Shown piece by piece: positions 1 through 8,222 of a DNA stretch of 64,000 nucleotides; within the stretch, counting starts at the first letter, position 1, and each line of letters starts with the position of its first letter. Under the pieces are notes generated by a model. It worked only from the letters and a program-made list of their open reading frames with translations, ran no database searches and was not told the DNA's origin. Made by a program: the position numbers and the translations under genes. Origin of the DNA: Bradyrhizobium liaoningense (GTDB taxonomy: Bacteria; Pseudomonadota; Alphaproteobacteria; Rhizobiales; Xanthobacteraceae); contig NZ_JAFCJS010000010.1 in the NCBI RefSeq assembly GCF_018130825.1, positions 186,001 through 250,000 on the forward strand. The letters run 5' to 3'.

Positions 1-186
1 ATTTTGGGCATGCACAAGATCCAGGAGCGGCCGATGGTCGTCGGCGGCAAGATCGAGGTCCGCCCGATGATGTATCTGGCGCTGTCCTACGATCACCGCG
101 TGATCGACGGCAAGGAAGCCGTCACCTTCCTGGTCCGCGTCAAGGAGAGCCTGGAAGATCCGGCGCGCCTGGTGCTCGATCTCTGA
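1..186 (+). CDS. odhB: Dihydrolipoamide succinyltransferase (E2 of 2-oxoglutarate dehydrogenase), 3' end only
   Basis: This is the last 61 or so residues of an E2 acyltransferase; the gene begins before the window. The catalytic-domain signature is visible as SYDHRVIDGKEAV, where the H and D belong to the HxxxDG active-site motif of chloramphenicol-acetyltransferase-like E2 enzymes. In the 2-oxoglutarate dehydrogenase complex E2 transfers succinyl groups from lipoyl arms to CoA. Assignment to the 2-oxoglutarate rather than the pyruvate complex rests on the ending LVLDL and on lpdA lying two genes downstream, as is usual for rhizobial odhAB-lpd clusters. The lipoyl and peripheral-subunit-binding domains are outside the window. 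Confidence 0.9.
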   Translation: MLGMHKIQERPMVVGGKIEVRPMMYLALSYDHRVIDGKEAVTFLVRVKESLEDPARLVLDL

Positions 187-253
187 TCCCTGATGCTCTG
201 CGAGCGCCGTCGCCCTTTCGTGCGGCGGCGCGTGTCGAACCATGGAGGCGCGC

Positions 254-1003
254 GTGACGGATAAAGTCGTTGTCATCACCGGCGGCAGCCGCGGCATCGG
301 GCGGGCGACTGCGATTGCAGCGGCCGCGCGCGGCTTTCGTGTCGTGGTCGGCTATGCCAGCAACAAGAAGGCCGCCGACGAGGTGGTCACGCAGATCGAG
401 GCCAGCAACGGCAAGGCCATCGCGGTGAAATGCGATGTTGCCGAGGAAAGCGACATCCTCAGCCTGTTCAAGGAAGCCGACAAGTTCGGCACGCTGGGCG
501 CCCTCGTCAACAACGGCGGCATCGTCGGCAAGAGCGGCGTGCGGGTCGACGAGATGTCGGCCGAACGCATCCAGCGCGTGATGGCCGTCAACGTCACCGG
601 CTCCATCCTCTGCGCGCGCGAAGCGGTCAAGCGGATGTCGACCAAGCATGGCGGCAAGGGCGGCGTCATCGTCAACCTTTCCTCGGTCGCAGCCCGTCTC
701 GGCGCACCCAATACCTATGTCGACTACGCCGCGTCCAAGGGCGCAGTCGATTCCTTCACCGTTGGCCTCGGCTATGAGGTCGCGAGCGAAGGCATCCGCG
801 TCGCTGCGATCCGTCCCGGCCTGATCGACACCGAGATCCACGCCGCCGGCGGCGAGCCCGACCGCGCCCATCGTCTGGCCCACATGGTGCCGATGAAGCG
901 CGTTGGCACCGCCGACGAAATCGCCAACGCCATCGTCTGGCTGATGTCGGACGAGGCCTCCTATGTCACCTCAGCCATACTCGATGTGTCCGGCGGACGC
1001 TGA
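254..1003 (+). CDS. SDR family NAD(P)-dependent oxidoreductase
   Basis: This 249-residue protein is a classical short-chain dehydrogenase/reductase. The Rossmann glycine motif GGSRGIG lies near the N-terminus, the structural NNGG-type motif (LVNNGGIVG) is around residue 87, and the catalytic set is Ser in NLSSVA plus YAASK. The substrate cannot be read from sequence. It sits between odhB and lpdA in the same direction, so it is probably co-transcribed with the TCA-cycle complex genes. Start choice: an ATG at 242 is in frame, but GGAGG at 244-248 is ideally spaced for the GTG at 254, so the GTG is preferred. Confidence 0.88.
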   Translation: MTDKVVVITGGSRGIGRATAIAAAARGFRVVVGYASNKKAADEVVTQIEASNGKAIAVKCDVAEESDILSLFKEADKFGTLGALVNNGGIVGKSGVRVDEMSAERIQRVMAVNVTGSILCAREAVKRMSTKHGGKGGVIVNLSSVAARLGAPNTYVDYAASKGAVDSFTVGLGYEVASEGIRVAAIRPGLIDTEIHAAGGEPDRAHRLAHMVPMKRVGTADEIANAIVWLMSDEASYVTSAILDVSGGR

Positions 1004-1060
1004 CGCGCCGCGCGGACGCTGACACATCCTCATCACGCTAAACCTACGGGACTTTCTCTC

Positions 1061-2461
1061 ATGGCTACCTACGATCTCGTCGTCATCGGCACCGGACCGG
1101 GCGGTTATGTCTGCGCAGTGCGTGCAGCCCAGCTCGGCATGAAAGTCGCCGTGGTCGAAAAGAACGCCACCCTCGGCGGTACCTGCCTCAATGTCGGCTG
1201 CATGCCGTCCAAGGCGCTGCTGCACGCGTCCGAGATGTTCGAGGAAGCCGGGCACTCCTTCGCCAAGATGGGCGTGTCGGTGTCGTCGCCGAAGCTCGAT
1301 CTTCCCGCGATGATGAACTTCAAGCAGCAGGGCATCGACGGCAACGTCAAGGGCGTCGAGTTCCTGATGAAGAAGAACAAGATCGACGTGCTCAAGGGCT
1401 CTGGCAAGATCCTCGGCACCGGCAAGGTCGAAGTCTCCACCGACGGCAAGTCGCAGGTGGTCGAGACCAAGAACATCGTGATCGCCACCGGCTCCGACAT
1501 CGCGCGCCTCAAGGGCATCGAGATCGACGAGAAGCGCATCGTGTCCTCGACCGGCGCGCTGTCGCTGGAGAAGGTGCCAGGCAGATTGCTGGTCATTGGC
1601 GCCGGCGTGATCGGGCTCGAACTTGGCTCTGTGTGGCGCCGGCTTGGATCCGAAGTCATGGTGGTCGAATTCCTCGATCGCATCCTGCCCGGCATGGACG
1701 GCGAGATCGCCAAGCAATTCCAGCGCATCCTTGAAAAGCAGGGATTTGCATTCAAGCTGGGTTCGAAGGTCACCGGCGTCGAAGCGAACAGCAAGACATT
1801 GCTCGCGAAAATCGAACCGGCTGCCGGCGGTGCCGCCGAGACCATCGAGGCCGATGTCGTTCTCGTCTGCATCGGCCGCACGCCCTACACGGACGGGTTG
1901 GGCCTGAAGGAAGCCGGCGTTGCACTCGACCCGCGCGGCCGCGTCCAGATCGATCCGCATTTCGCCACCAGCCTGAAGGGCGTCTATGCCATCGGCGACG
2001 TCGTCGCCGGCCCGATGCTCGCACACAAGGCCGAGGACGAAGGCGTTGCGGTCGCGGAGATCATTGCCGGCCAGGCCGGCCACGTGAACTACGATGTGAT
2101 CCCGGGTGTCGTGTATACCACGCCGGAAGTGTCCTCCGTCGGCAAGACCGAGGAGGAGCTGAAGCAGGCAGGCGTCGCTTATACCGTCGGGAAGTTTCCC
2201 TTTACCGCCAACGGCCGCTCCAAGGTCAACCAGACCACCGACGGCTTTGTGAAGATTCTCGCAGATGCGAAGACCGATCGCGTGCTCGGCGTGCACATTA
2301 TCGGCATAGAGGCCGGCGAAATGATCCATGAAGCCTGCGTTCTCATGGAATTTGGTGGCAGTGCGGAAGATCTCGCGCGCACCTGCCACGCCCATCCGAC
2401 CCGCTCGGAGGCCGTCAAGGAAGCCGCGCTTGCAGTCGGCAAGCGGGCCATCCATATGTAG
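1061..2461 (+). CDS. lpdA: Dihydrolipoyl dehydrogenase (E3)
   Basis: E3 reoxidises dihydrolipoyl groups of 2-acid dehydrogenase complexes, passing electrons through FAD and a redox disulfide to NAD+. The 466-residue protein has the N-terminal FAD motif GTGPGGYVCAV, the redox-active disulfide GGTCLNVGCMPSK, a second NAD-binding glycine motif (VIGAGVIGLELG), the FAD motif AIGDVVAGPMLAHKA and the C-terminal interface dyad HAHPTRSE that supplies the catalytic base. All key residues are present and the length is typical. It follows odhB and the SDR gene, so it most likely serves 2-oxoglutarate dehydrogenase. Confidence 0.97.
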   Translation: MATYDLVVIGTGPGGYVCAVRAAQLGMKVAVVEKNATLGGTCLNVGCMPSKALLHASEMFEEAGHSFAKMGVSVSSPKLDLPAMMNFKQQGIDGNVKGVEFLMKKNKIDVLKGSGKILGTGKVEVSTDGKSQVVETKNIVIATGSDIARLKGIEIDEKRIVSSTGALSLEKVPGRLLVIGAGVIGLELGSVWRRLGSEVMVVEFLDRILPGMDGEIAKQFQRILEKQGFAFKLGSKVTGVEANSKTLLAKIEPAAGGAAETIEADVVLVCIGRTPYTDGLGLKEAGVALDPRGRVQIDPHFATSLKGVYAIGDVVAGPMLAHKAEDEGVAVAEIIAGQAGHVNYDVIPGVVYTTPEVSSVGKTEEELKQAGVAYTVGKFPFTANGRSKVNQTTDGFVKILADAKTDRVLGVHIIGIEAGEMIHEACVLMEFGGSAEDLARTCHAHPTRSEAVKEAALAVGKRAIHM

Positions 2462-2495
2462 GTTCGCGCCTAGCGAGGAATCGGGCGGGAAACAC

Positions 2496-3026
2496 ATGCT
2501 GCGCCGCCTTCTTCAACCGGTCTGGGTCCTGCTTGCGATCGTCTTCCTGATCGAAGCCTGGCTGTGGGACCATCTCGAACCGATCGTCGCGCGGGTTGTC
2601 GCAGCCATCCCGCTCGCACGTTTCAAGCAGTGGCTGACGGAGCGTGTCGACGCGCTGTCGCCGGCCATGACGCTGATCGTGTTCGCGGTCCCCATCATTC
2701 CGCTGTTTCCGCTCAAGCTGGTCGGCCTGTGGCTGCTCACGCATGAGTACTGGACCAGCGCGGTCTTCACGATCATTTTCGCAAAGCTCGCCGGCGTCGG
2801 CGTCACCGCCTTCGTGTTCGACGTCACGCGCGACAAGCTGTTGGAGATGCCCTGGTTCGAGCGGATCTATGATCTCGTGATGAAGGTGCGCGCCAAGGCG
2901 CACCTGCTGGTCGACCCGATCAAGCGCCGCATCCGCGAGCTGATCGCCGGCAACGGCGAAGGCTGGTCCGCCCGCACGCTGCGTATGATCCAGCGTTTTA
3001 GGAAGAGCGTGCACCAGGCGCGGTGA
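2496..3026 (+). CDS. Conserved membrane protein of unknown function
   Basis: This 176-residue protein has an N-terminal hydrophobic segment (VWVLLAIVFLIEAWLW), a central hydrophobic pair (about residues 55-110, including LIVFAVPIIPLFPLKLVGLWLL) and a basic C-terminal half with many Arg and Lys. It is probably an inner-membrane protein with a cytoplasmic positively charged tail. I recognise no family beyond conserved hypothetical membrane proteins. The frame is open further upstream inside lpdA, but the ATG at 2496 has a purine-rich site (GGCGGGA) just before it and is the sensible start. It lies 34 bp after lpdA, so co-transcription is plausible. Confidence 0.75.
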   Translation: MLRRLLQPVWVLLAIVFLIEAWLWDHLEPIVARVVAAIPLARFKQWLTERVDALSPAMTLIVFAVPIIPLFPLKLVGLWLLTHEYWTSAVFTIIFAKLAGVGVTAFVFDVTRDKLLEMPWFERIYDLVMKVRAKAHLLVDPIKRRIRELIAGNGEGWSARTLRMIQRFRKSVHQAR

Positions 3027-3036
3027 GCTTTCCGGG

Positions 3037-3060
3037 TGTCGTCCCGGCGAAGGCGGAGTT
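3037..3060. repeat. Half copy of a GTCGTCCCGGCGAAGG-type palindromic repeat
   Basis: The convergent gap between the genes ending at 3026 and 3077 contains TGTCGTCCCGGCGAAGGC, the left half of the palindromic element seen complete at 32877-32999 and in compact form at 36497-36527. Confidence 0.6.
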
Positions 3061-3076
3061 TGTTGCGCTCAGCCTC

Positions 3077-3667
3077 TCAATGCAAATGCACCAGGTGCGG
3101 CCACCACAGGCCGAGGGCGGTCATGATCAGGCCGGCGAGGGTCAGCACGCCGCCGACATAGGCCAGCGCGATCATGCCGGTGATGATGGTGGCGGACGCC
3201 AGCACGATGCCGATCTGGAAGGCGGCGGACGCCAGCTCGAAGTGGTGGTACTTCGCGGTCGCCTCGTCGCGCTGGTGCTCGGCATGTTTGGCCTTCTCGG
3301 CGAGCTGCTCGGTGCCTTCGCCGGTCTCGGGCTCGGAGCGGTAGCGCGCCGCGGTCTTGGTCCAGTCGTCGACCTGCTTCTGCACCGCCGCCCTCTGGGC
3401 GTCGTCGGCGGTGGCGCCGAGCGTGAGCTTGCCCTGCTCGGACGCGGTCAGCACCACGGTGCGGCGGATGCTCTTGGCCTGGAAGAACGCCCAGAGATTG
3501 GCGGCCTCGACGTTCTTGCTGATCGATTCGGTCTGGGCACCCTTGCCGAGCGTCTCCGAGATCGCCAAGAACAGCGCCAGCACGGCAATCAGGAGCGCGA
3601 TCTTCTTGTTCGATCCGGACGCGTGCTCGGCGTGCTCGGCATGCTCCATGCTTTCATGTGCGCTCAT
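3077..3667 (-). CDS. DUF4337-type membrane protein
   Basis: This 196-residue protein starts with a His/Glu-rich tract (MSAHESMEHAEHAEHA), followed by a transmembrane segment (KKIALLIAVLALFLAIS). A soluble middle part contains AANLWAFFQAKSIRRT and a charged region (about residues 110-140), and two further C-terminal membrane helices end in a WWPHLVHLH tail. The order TM, AANLWAFFQAK motif, two TMs matches the DUF4337 family, whose function is unknown. Start choice: a longer frame exists, but the ATG at 3667 is preceded by a perfect AGGAGGT, so it is clearly used. The gene is monocistronic and convergent with its left neighbour. Confidence 0.85.
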   Translation of the reverse strand: MSAHESMEHAEHAEHASGSNKKIALLIAVLALFLAISETLGKGAQTESISKNVEAANLWAFFQAKSIRRTVVLTASEQGKLTLGATADDAQRAAVQKQVDDWTKTAARYRSEPETGEGTEQLAEKAKHAEHQRDEATAKYHHFELASAAFQIGIVLASATIITGMIALAYVGGVLTLAGLIMTALGLWWPHLVHLH

Positions 3668-3767
3668 ATGACCTCCTGGATGTCGCTCGCTACGATTGAC
3701 CGAATGCGCCGTCGGACGCAAGCGCCAAGCGCGTTCACCGGCATCGGCGGCGATGCCGCGCGAGGGC

Positions 3768-5306
3768 TCATCTCACGCGTTCGGAGGAATATTCGATGGC
3801 GCGGCCGAAATCCGCGCTGTCGTCATACGGTGTTACGAAAAAACGTGGATGATGCGGCTTGAACTCCGCGCCGGAGAGGCAGGCAAGCACCAGGGGAAAC
3901 GTGTCGATCAGCGTCAGGTCGTCGGCAGCCATCGCACGACAAGGGTGGGGCAGCCGCATCGCGTTGAGGGCGCCGAACCGTTCGTGCAGATCCTCGTCTG
4001 TCCAGGCCGTCGGCGGCTTCTTGAATTGGCCACGGAAGGCCGTGCCGTGATCCGACTGAAGAATGATCAGGGCGCCGGGATCGGCCTGCGTGATGTCATG
4101 GAGCAGCGCCAGCGTCTGTGAATTGACGCAAGTCAGCTGCTCGATGAACGTCGGCCGCGCCTCCGGAATCCAGCGCTGGAGATCCGGATCGGCAGGGCGA
4201 AAACTGCAATCCGACCGGAAGCGGATCGGCGGATGCGGTGCGAGGACATGCGCATAGAGGAAGAATGGCGAAGGCATCGCACGGATGGCGTTCAGCTTCG
4301 CGTCGAGATCGTCGACGCCGCCCCATGCGAACGGCGTCGATTGCCGGCGCTGCACCACCAGGTCGACGAGCGGCGTGTTGGAGAGGATCGCTATATCGAG
4401 CTCGTCCAGACCGAGATTGCCGCGCACGCATCGCGGCTGGTCGGGTGCGCATTCGGTGAGGTAATCGTAGCCGTTCTCGAAATGCACATAGGTGTAGCCC
4501 GCCGACGTCAGGCGGGCCACGGTGCGGTTCTTGCCCCTGACACGTGCCTGCATGTCCTGCAACGGCAGCGGCCGCAGCGTCTCGCCCTCGCTCTCGACGG
4601 TGTAGTCGAAACTCGCCGTGCTGGAGATCGAGTTGACGGTGGCGGGAAAATTGGAGCGGCTCCTGGCCAGCACGGCGAAGTCGAGCCCGCGCAGCGACCG
4701 GATGAAGTCGCTGTTGTCGAACTTGAAATCCTCGGCGAGCACGTCCTGCCGCGGATACCCGTCGAGCACGATCCAGTAGATGTTGGGCGAGCGCGCAAAA
4801 CGCTCGCGCGTCCCGGCGCTGTCGGATGCGGCGGTGTGCGCGGGGCCGTCGCGCAGCGCAAAGGCCGCAATGCGCGCGATCGAAGGCGCTGCGAATGCGG
4901 CCGACAGAACCAGGGCGACCGATACGGCGGCACGATTGCGGATGGCGGCGAGCGCCACGATGCCGATGACCGAGGTCGCCGCAACCCAGGCCAGCGGCGC
5001 GAGCTGGCCGAGATGCGCCTTCAGCTCGCGCTGGATCAGGCCGACATCGTAGGAGAAGAAGACGAACACCATCAATCCCGTCGCGAGCAGGATGCGCCAG
5101 AGCGGAAGCCTCCGCAGCAGGATCTTCAAGCCGGCCGCGACGATCGCCGTGATCGCCACAGTGCCGGCGGCGTAGTGCAGGACCCGGCCGGGACCGGCGA
5201 GCGCGGCGATATTCTCGGCGTAGAAATCGAGCAGCGCCACCGTCGACAGCGCCGCGGCCGTCGCCAGCGATCGCAGCAGCAGCCAGTGATCGTCTCGCCT
5301 GCGCAT
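3768..5306 (-). CDS. Membrane-anchored sulfatase-fold enzyme (phosphoglycerol/phosphoethanolamine transferase-like)
   Basis: The 512-residue protein has four or so N-terminal membrane helices (roughly residues 8-165) and then an extracytoplasmic alkaline-phosphatase-superfamily domain. Visible motifs are NIYWIVLDGYPRQDV (metal-binding Asp strand), the hydroxyl-residue-rich NSISSTASF region, which may hold the nucleophile, HVLAPHPP, and LQSDHGTAF with the metal-binding Asp-His. This architecture resembles LtaS/OpgB/EptA-type transferases and sulfatase-like envelope enzymes, so modification of a surface glycan or lipid is likely; the actual substrate is unknown. It follows the methyltransferase gene by only 5 bp and is probably translated from the same message. 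Confidence 0.82.
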   Translation of the reverse strand: MRRRDDHWLLLRSLATAAALSTVALLDFYAENIAALAGPGRVLHYAAGTVAITAIVAAGLKILLRRLPLWRILLATGLMVFVFFSYDVGLIQRELKAHLGQLAPLAWVAATSVIGIVALAAIRNRAAVSVALVLSAAFAAPSIARIAAFALRDGPAHTAASDSAGTRERFARSPNIYWIVLDGYPRQDVLAEDFKFDNSDFIRSLRGLDFAVLARSRSNFPATVNSISSTASFDYTVESEGETLRPLPLQDMQARVRGKNRTVARLTSAGYTYVHFENGYDYLTECAPDQPRCVRGNLGLDELDIAILSNTPLVDLVVQRRQSTPFAWGGVDDLDAKLNAIRAMPSPFFLYAHVLAPHPPIRFRSDCSFRPADPDLQRWIPEARPTFIEQLTCVNSQTLALLHDITQADPGALIILQSDHGTAFRGQFKKPPTAWTDEDLHERFGALNAMRLPHPCRAMAADDLTLIDTFPLVLACLSGAEFKPHHPRFFVTPYDDSADFGRAIEYSSERVR

Positions 5307-5311
5307 CGCGG

Positions 5312-6715
5312 CTAGCCGGCCACGCGTTCGAATTCGTACAGCGCGCGGCCGCCGGCCGCGAGCTCGAGCCGCCGCACGATGCGCGCGTGGCGGCCGAGCG
5401 CCTGCTCGAATCGACCGCTGTCGTAGTCGGCAAAGATGTCGCGCCGCAGCCGCAGCATGCGCTGGACCATCGGATCCGCCTTCGGCACGAATTCGATCAC
5501 GCCGCGCGGTGCGAGGCCGACGAGCCACTCCGCCACGAAGGGCAGGGGCACGTTGCGGCCGATCGCGAGGTGATGCACCAGCGCCAGCGCGATGACGGCG
5601 TCGGCGTTGCGGCGCGAGGAGAGGCCGGTTCGCTCGGCCTCGGCCCAGCCCTGCGCGGGGCTCGGGTTTGCCGCATCGGAGAACAGCGGCAGGAAGTCGA
5701 GGTGGCCGGCCGCCGCGCGCGCTGCCGCGCCCTCCAGCGCATCGAGGTCGGCATCGAAGCCGATCACGGATTTCGCACCGTTCTGCAGCAGCGCCTCGGC
5801 GTAACGGCCGGTGTTGCAGCCGATGTCCCAGGCGCTGGCGGGCGCATGGCGGCGGGCGAAATCCGCGACGAAATCCCGCTTCCGGCGCTCTTCGTCGCCG
5901 GCGTAGGAGACGTTATCGGTCTCGTAGCGCTGCCATTCCGTCGGCGCGATCGCTTTCGGCGCCAGCTTCGAGATCCAGCGATGCAGCCGTCGCAGCAGCA
6001 GTTGCAGCGCGGCTTTTGGCAGCGGGCGCGCCGGACGGGTGGTGGCATCCGGCGCATGCCGCGCGCGTCGCTGCATAAGGTCGGGCAGGGTGATGTTGGT
6101 CAGGATGTCGGGCGCGAGCCAGCGCCTGAAGCGGCCCAGCAGCGCGACGATGTCGCGGCTCGCGATGCCCTCGAGCGCGCCGCGATACCAGGAATTGTGC
6201 GCGATCCCGAACAGCGCCCGCAGCAGCAGCGGGTTGACGAATTGCTCGATGAACTGGCGCTGGCCGGTCCAGTAGTCGCCGTCGCGGTAAGGCACGAAGG
6301 AGGAGATGTCGATGAAGACGGGACGGTGGCCTGCGAACTGGACGTTGTAGGCGCTCGCATCCGACAGCGCGAAATCGAAATCGAGTGCGCGCAGCTGCAC
6401 GTCGAGGTGCAGCAGCGCGGCGCGCTTGAGCAGGGCGAACGGCCATTCGTAAGGGTAGGAGATGAACGGCAGTCTCGGATGCACGAGCACACGTGTGCCG
6501 CGCGCGGGCTCCGGCATGTCGGTTAGCACCGCCGCATCGGCCTCTTCCGCGCCGATGATCCAGCCCCGGCCGAGCAGATCGTCATAGGCGCCGGAGGATT
6601 TCAGCAGCAGGAAATTCCGCTCGGCCTCGCCGTTGACGGAGCGAAGGATCGCGCCGCCCGATGCGAAGACGGTGGCGGACGGATCGCGGAAAGAGCCGGG
6701 ATCACGGCTGGCCAT
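5312..6715 (-). CDS. Two-domain SAM-dependent methyltransferase (NoeA-like architecture)
   Basis: The 467-residue protein has a C-terminal class I methyltransferase domain with motif I WDIGCNTGRYAEALL (about residue 290) and an acidic strand IGFDADLDALEGA. Its N-terminal half contains SYPYEWPFALLKRAALL and SDASAYNVQFAGHRPVFIDISSF. That pattern recalls kinase-like folds and, from memory, the nodulation host-specificity protein NoeA family of rhizobia; this link is recalled, not searched. It overlaps the upstream YLDPGTG gene by 14 bp and precedes the sulfatase-fold gene, suggesting one envelope-modification unit. The ATG at 6715 was chosen because earlier in-frame codons lie inside the neighbour's coding region. 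Confidence 0.8.
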   Translation of the reverse strand: MASRDPGSFRDPSATVFASGGAILRSVNGEAERNFLLLKSSGAYDDLLGRGWIIGAEEADAAVLTDMPEPARGTRVLVHPRLPFISYPYEWPFALLKRAALLHLDVQLRALDFDFALSDASAYNVQFAGHRPVFIDISSFVPYRDGDYWTGQRQFIEQFVNPLLLRALFGIAHNSWYRGALEGIASRDIVALLGRFRRWLAPDILTNITLPDLMQRRARHAPDATTRPARPLPKAALQLLLRRLHRWISKLAPKAIAPTEWQRYETDNVSYAGDEERRKRDFVADFARRHAPASAWDIGCNTGRYAEALLQNGAKSVIGFDADLDALEGAAARAAAGHLDFLPLFSDAANPSPAQGWAEAERTGLSSRRNADAVIALALVHHLAIGRNVPLPFVAEWLVGLAPRGVIEFVPKADPMVQRMLRLRRDIFADYDSGRFEQALGRHARIVRRLELAAGGRALYEFERVAG

Positions 6716-6953
6716 TGCTTGAGGGGTCCTTGGGCCAGCTCCGCGGATGTGCCTTCGATCGCCAGAACCATCCCAGGATCCGCCGCCCATAGGCACGGAT
6801 GGCAATCAGGCCGCCGGCAATGGCCGCGATCAGGCTCTGCACCGCGAATGCGCCCGTCCCCGGATCGAGATAGGCGTAGGCACTGGTCGGCATCAGCGCG
6901 GCGAGACACGCCAGCATGGTCACGAAGACCACGGGAGATTTCTTGTTCTTCAT
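6702..6953 (-). CDS. Small YLDPGTG-motif membrane protein
   Basis: This 83-residue protein carries a signal peptide (MKNKKSPVVFVTMLACLAA, with a likely cleavage near SAYA) directly followed by YLDPGTGAFAVQSLIAAIA and a second hydrophobic helix, then a basic tail. The YLDPGTG motif immediately after a signal peptide defines a family of tiny membrane proteins often found next to sulfatase-fold and methyltransferase genes for surface polysaccharides; the role is unknown. It is the first gene of the minus-strand set 6953-3768 and overlaps the methyltransferase start, implying translational coupling. Confidence 0.78.
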   Translation of the reverse strand: MKNKKSPVVFVTMLACLAALMPTSAYAYLDPGTGAFAVQSLIAAIAGGLIAIRAYGRRILGWFWRSKAHPRSWPKDPSSNGQP

Positions 6954-7143
6954 GGAAGCCCCGTCACGACAGGGACGACCGGCCATGCCGGGCCGGGCGC
7001 ACTATCTGTGACAGAGCGTAGCACTCCACTCCGGCGCGTAACCTTAAATCTTGTCCATCAAGGCGGGGATCGCCCGATTTCCGCCACCGCGGCACCGCCG
7101 CATTCCGCAAATAAGGCAGGCGGGAAATGCTCTGAAATAATTT

Positions 7144-8109
7144 TCAGCGCCGCGGATGCGCGCTGGCATAGACCTCGAGCAGGCGCTCGGAATCGATGCC
7201 GGTGTAGACCTGCGTGGTCGAGAGCGAGGAATGGCCGAGCAGCTCCTGGATCGCGCGCAGGTCGCCGCCGCGCGAGAGCAGGTGCGTGGCGAAGGAATGG
7301 CGGAGCGCGTGCGGCGTGGCGCTGTCGGGCAGGCCGAGCGCGCCGCGCAGGCGTTCCATCGCGAGCTGGATGATACGCGGGCTCAAGGGACCGCCGCGCG
7401 CGCCGACGAAGATCGGGCCTTCCGCCGGCAGCGGATACGGGCACATCGCAACGTATTCCTGCACCAGCTCCAGCACGTTCTGCAGCACCGGCACCATGCG
7501 CGTCTTGTTGCCCTTGCCTGTCACGATCAGCACGTCGCCTTCGCCGGGCCGCGGCACCTCGCGGCGTTTCAGGCCGAGCGCTTCGGAGATGCGCAGTCCC
7601 GAGCCATACAAGAGCGCCATCACCGCGGCATCGCGCACAAGGATCCAGGTCTCGCGTTCCTCGCCGGCGCGCTCGTCGGCATCGGCAAGACGCTTTGCCG
7701 ATGCCATCGGCAACGGTTTTGGCAGGCTCTTGGCGACTTTCGGCGCACGGATCGCGGAGAGCGCGCCGACCTTGCCCTTGCCTTCGCGCTCGAGGAAGCG
7801 GCCGAACGAGCGCAGGCCCGCCAGCGCGCGCATCAGGCTGCGGCCGGCGATGTCGTCGGCGCGGCGCATCGCCATGAAGGCGCGGACGTCGGTCGCTTCC
7901 AGCGCGGCGAACCGTTTGAGCGTCACGCGCTCGCCCCAATGGCTGCAAAGGAAGTCCAGGCACTGCCGCAAGTCCCGGCCATAGGCCTCCAGCGTCTTCG
8001 GCGACAGCCGCCGCTCGGCGCCGAGATGCGCCAGCCAGCGCGTCATTTCCTGCGCGATCGAGGGATCGGCGCTGGCAAGCTCGATCAAGGGGGCGGCCGC
8101 TTTGCTCAT
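7144..8109 (-). CDS. xerC: Tyrosine recombinase XerC
   Basis: XerC acts with XerD and FtsK at dif sites to resolve chromosome dimers. The 321-residue protein has an N-terminal SAM-like DNA-binding domain (from RWLAHLGAERRLSPKTLEAYGRDL) and a C-terminal catalytic domain. The catalytic residues are recognisable: Arg in GSGLRISEALGL, the HALRHSFATHLL box (His and Arg), LGHSSLSTTQVYT (His and nucleophilic Tyr). The length fits XerC or XerD; XerC is chosen because it lies back-to-back with priA as in related rhizobia. No integrase-type accessory genes are nearby, so a phage integrase is unlikely. Confidence 0.9.
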   Translation of the reverse strand: MSKAAAPLIELASADPSIAQEMTRWLAHLGAERRLSPKTLEAYGRDLRQCLDFLCSHWGERVTLKRFAALEATDVRAFMAMRRADDIAGRSLMRALAGLRSFGRFLEREGKGKVGALSAIRAPKVAKSLPKPLPMASAKRLADADERAGEERETWILVRDAAVMALLYGSGLRISEALGLKRREVPRPGEGDVLIVTGKGNKTRMVPVLQNVLELVQEYVAMCPYPLPAEGPIFVGARGGPLSPRIIQLAMERLRGALGLPDSATPHALRHSFATHLLSRGGDLRAIQELLGHSSLSTTQVYTGIDSERLLEVYASAHPRR

Positions 8110-8222
8110 GCGCTCTGGACGTGGTGATTCCGCACAGTATATCGCATCACACCCGTTTACTGTTCGCTAAGGCCGCCCTGCGGCGTTAGCTTCAAGACCC
8201 CAAGGTTCCGATTCTCCCTTCC

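Noticed and set aside
971..2497. Long minus-strand open frame opposite lpdA
   Set aside because: It mirrors the lpdA coding frame in high-GC DNA, is rich in Arg/Gly/Ala/His/Asp typical of antisense frames, and shows no family motif.
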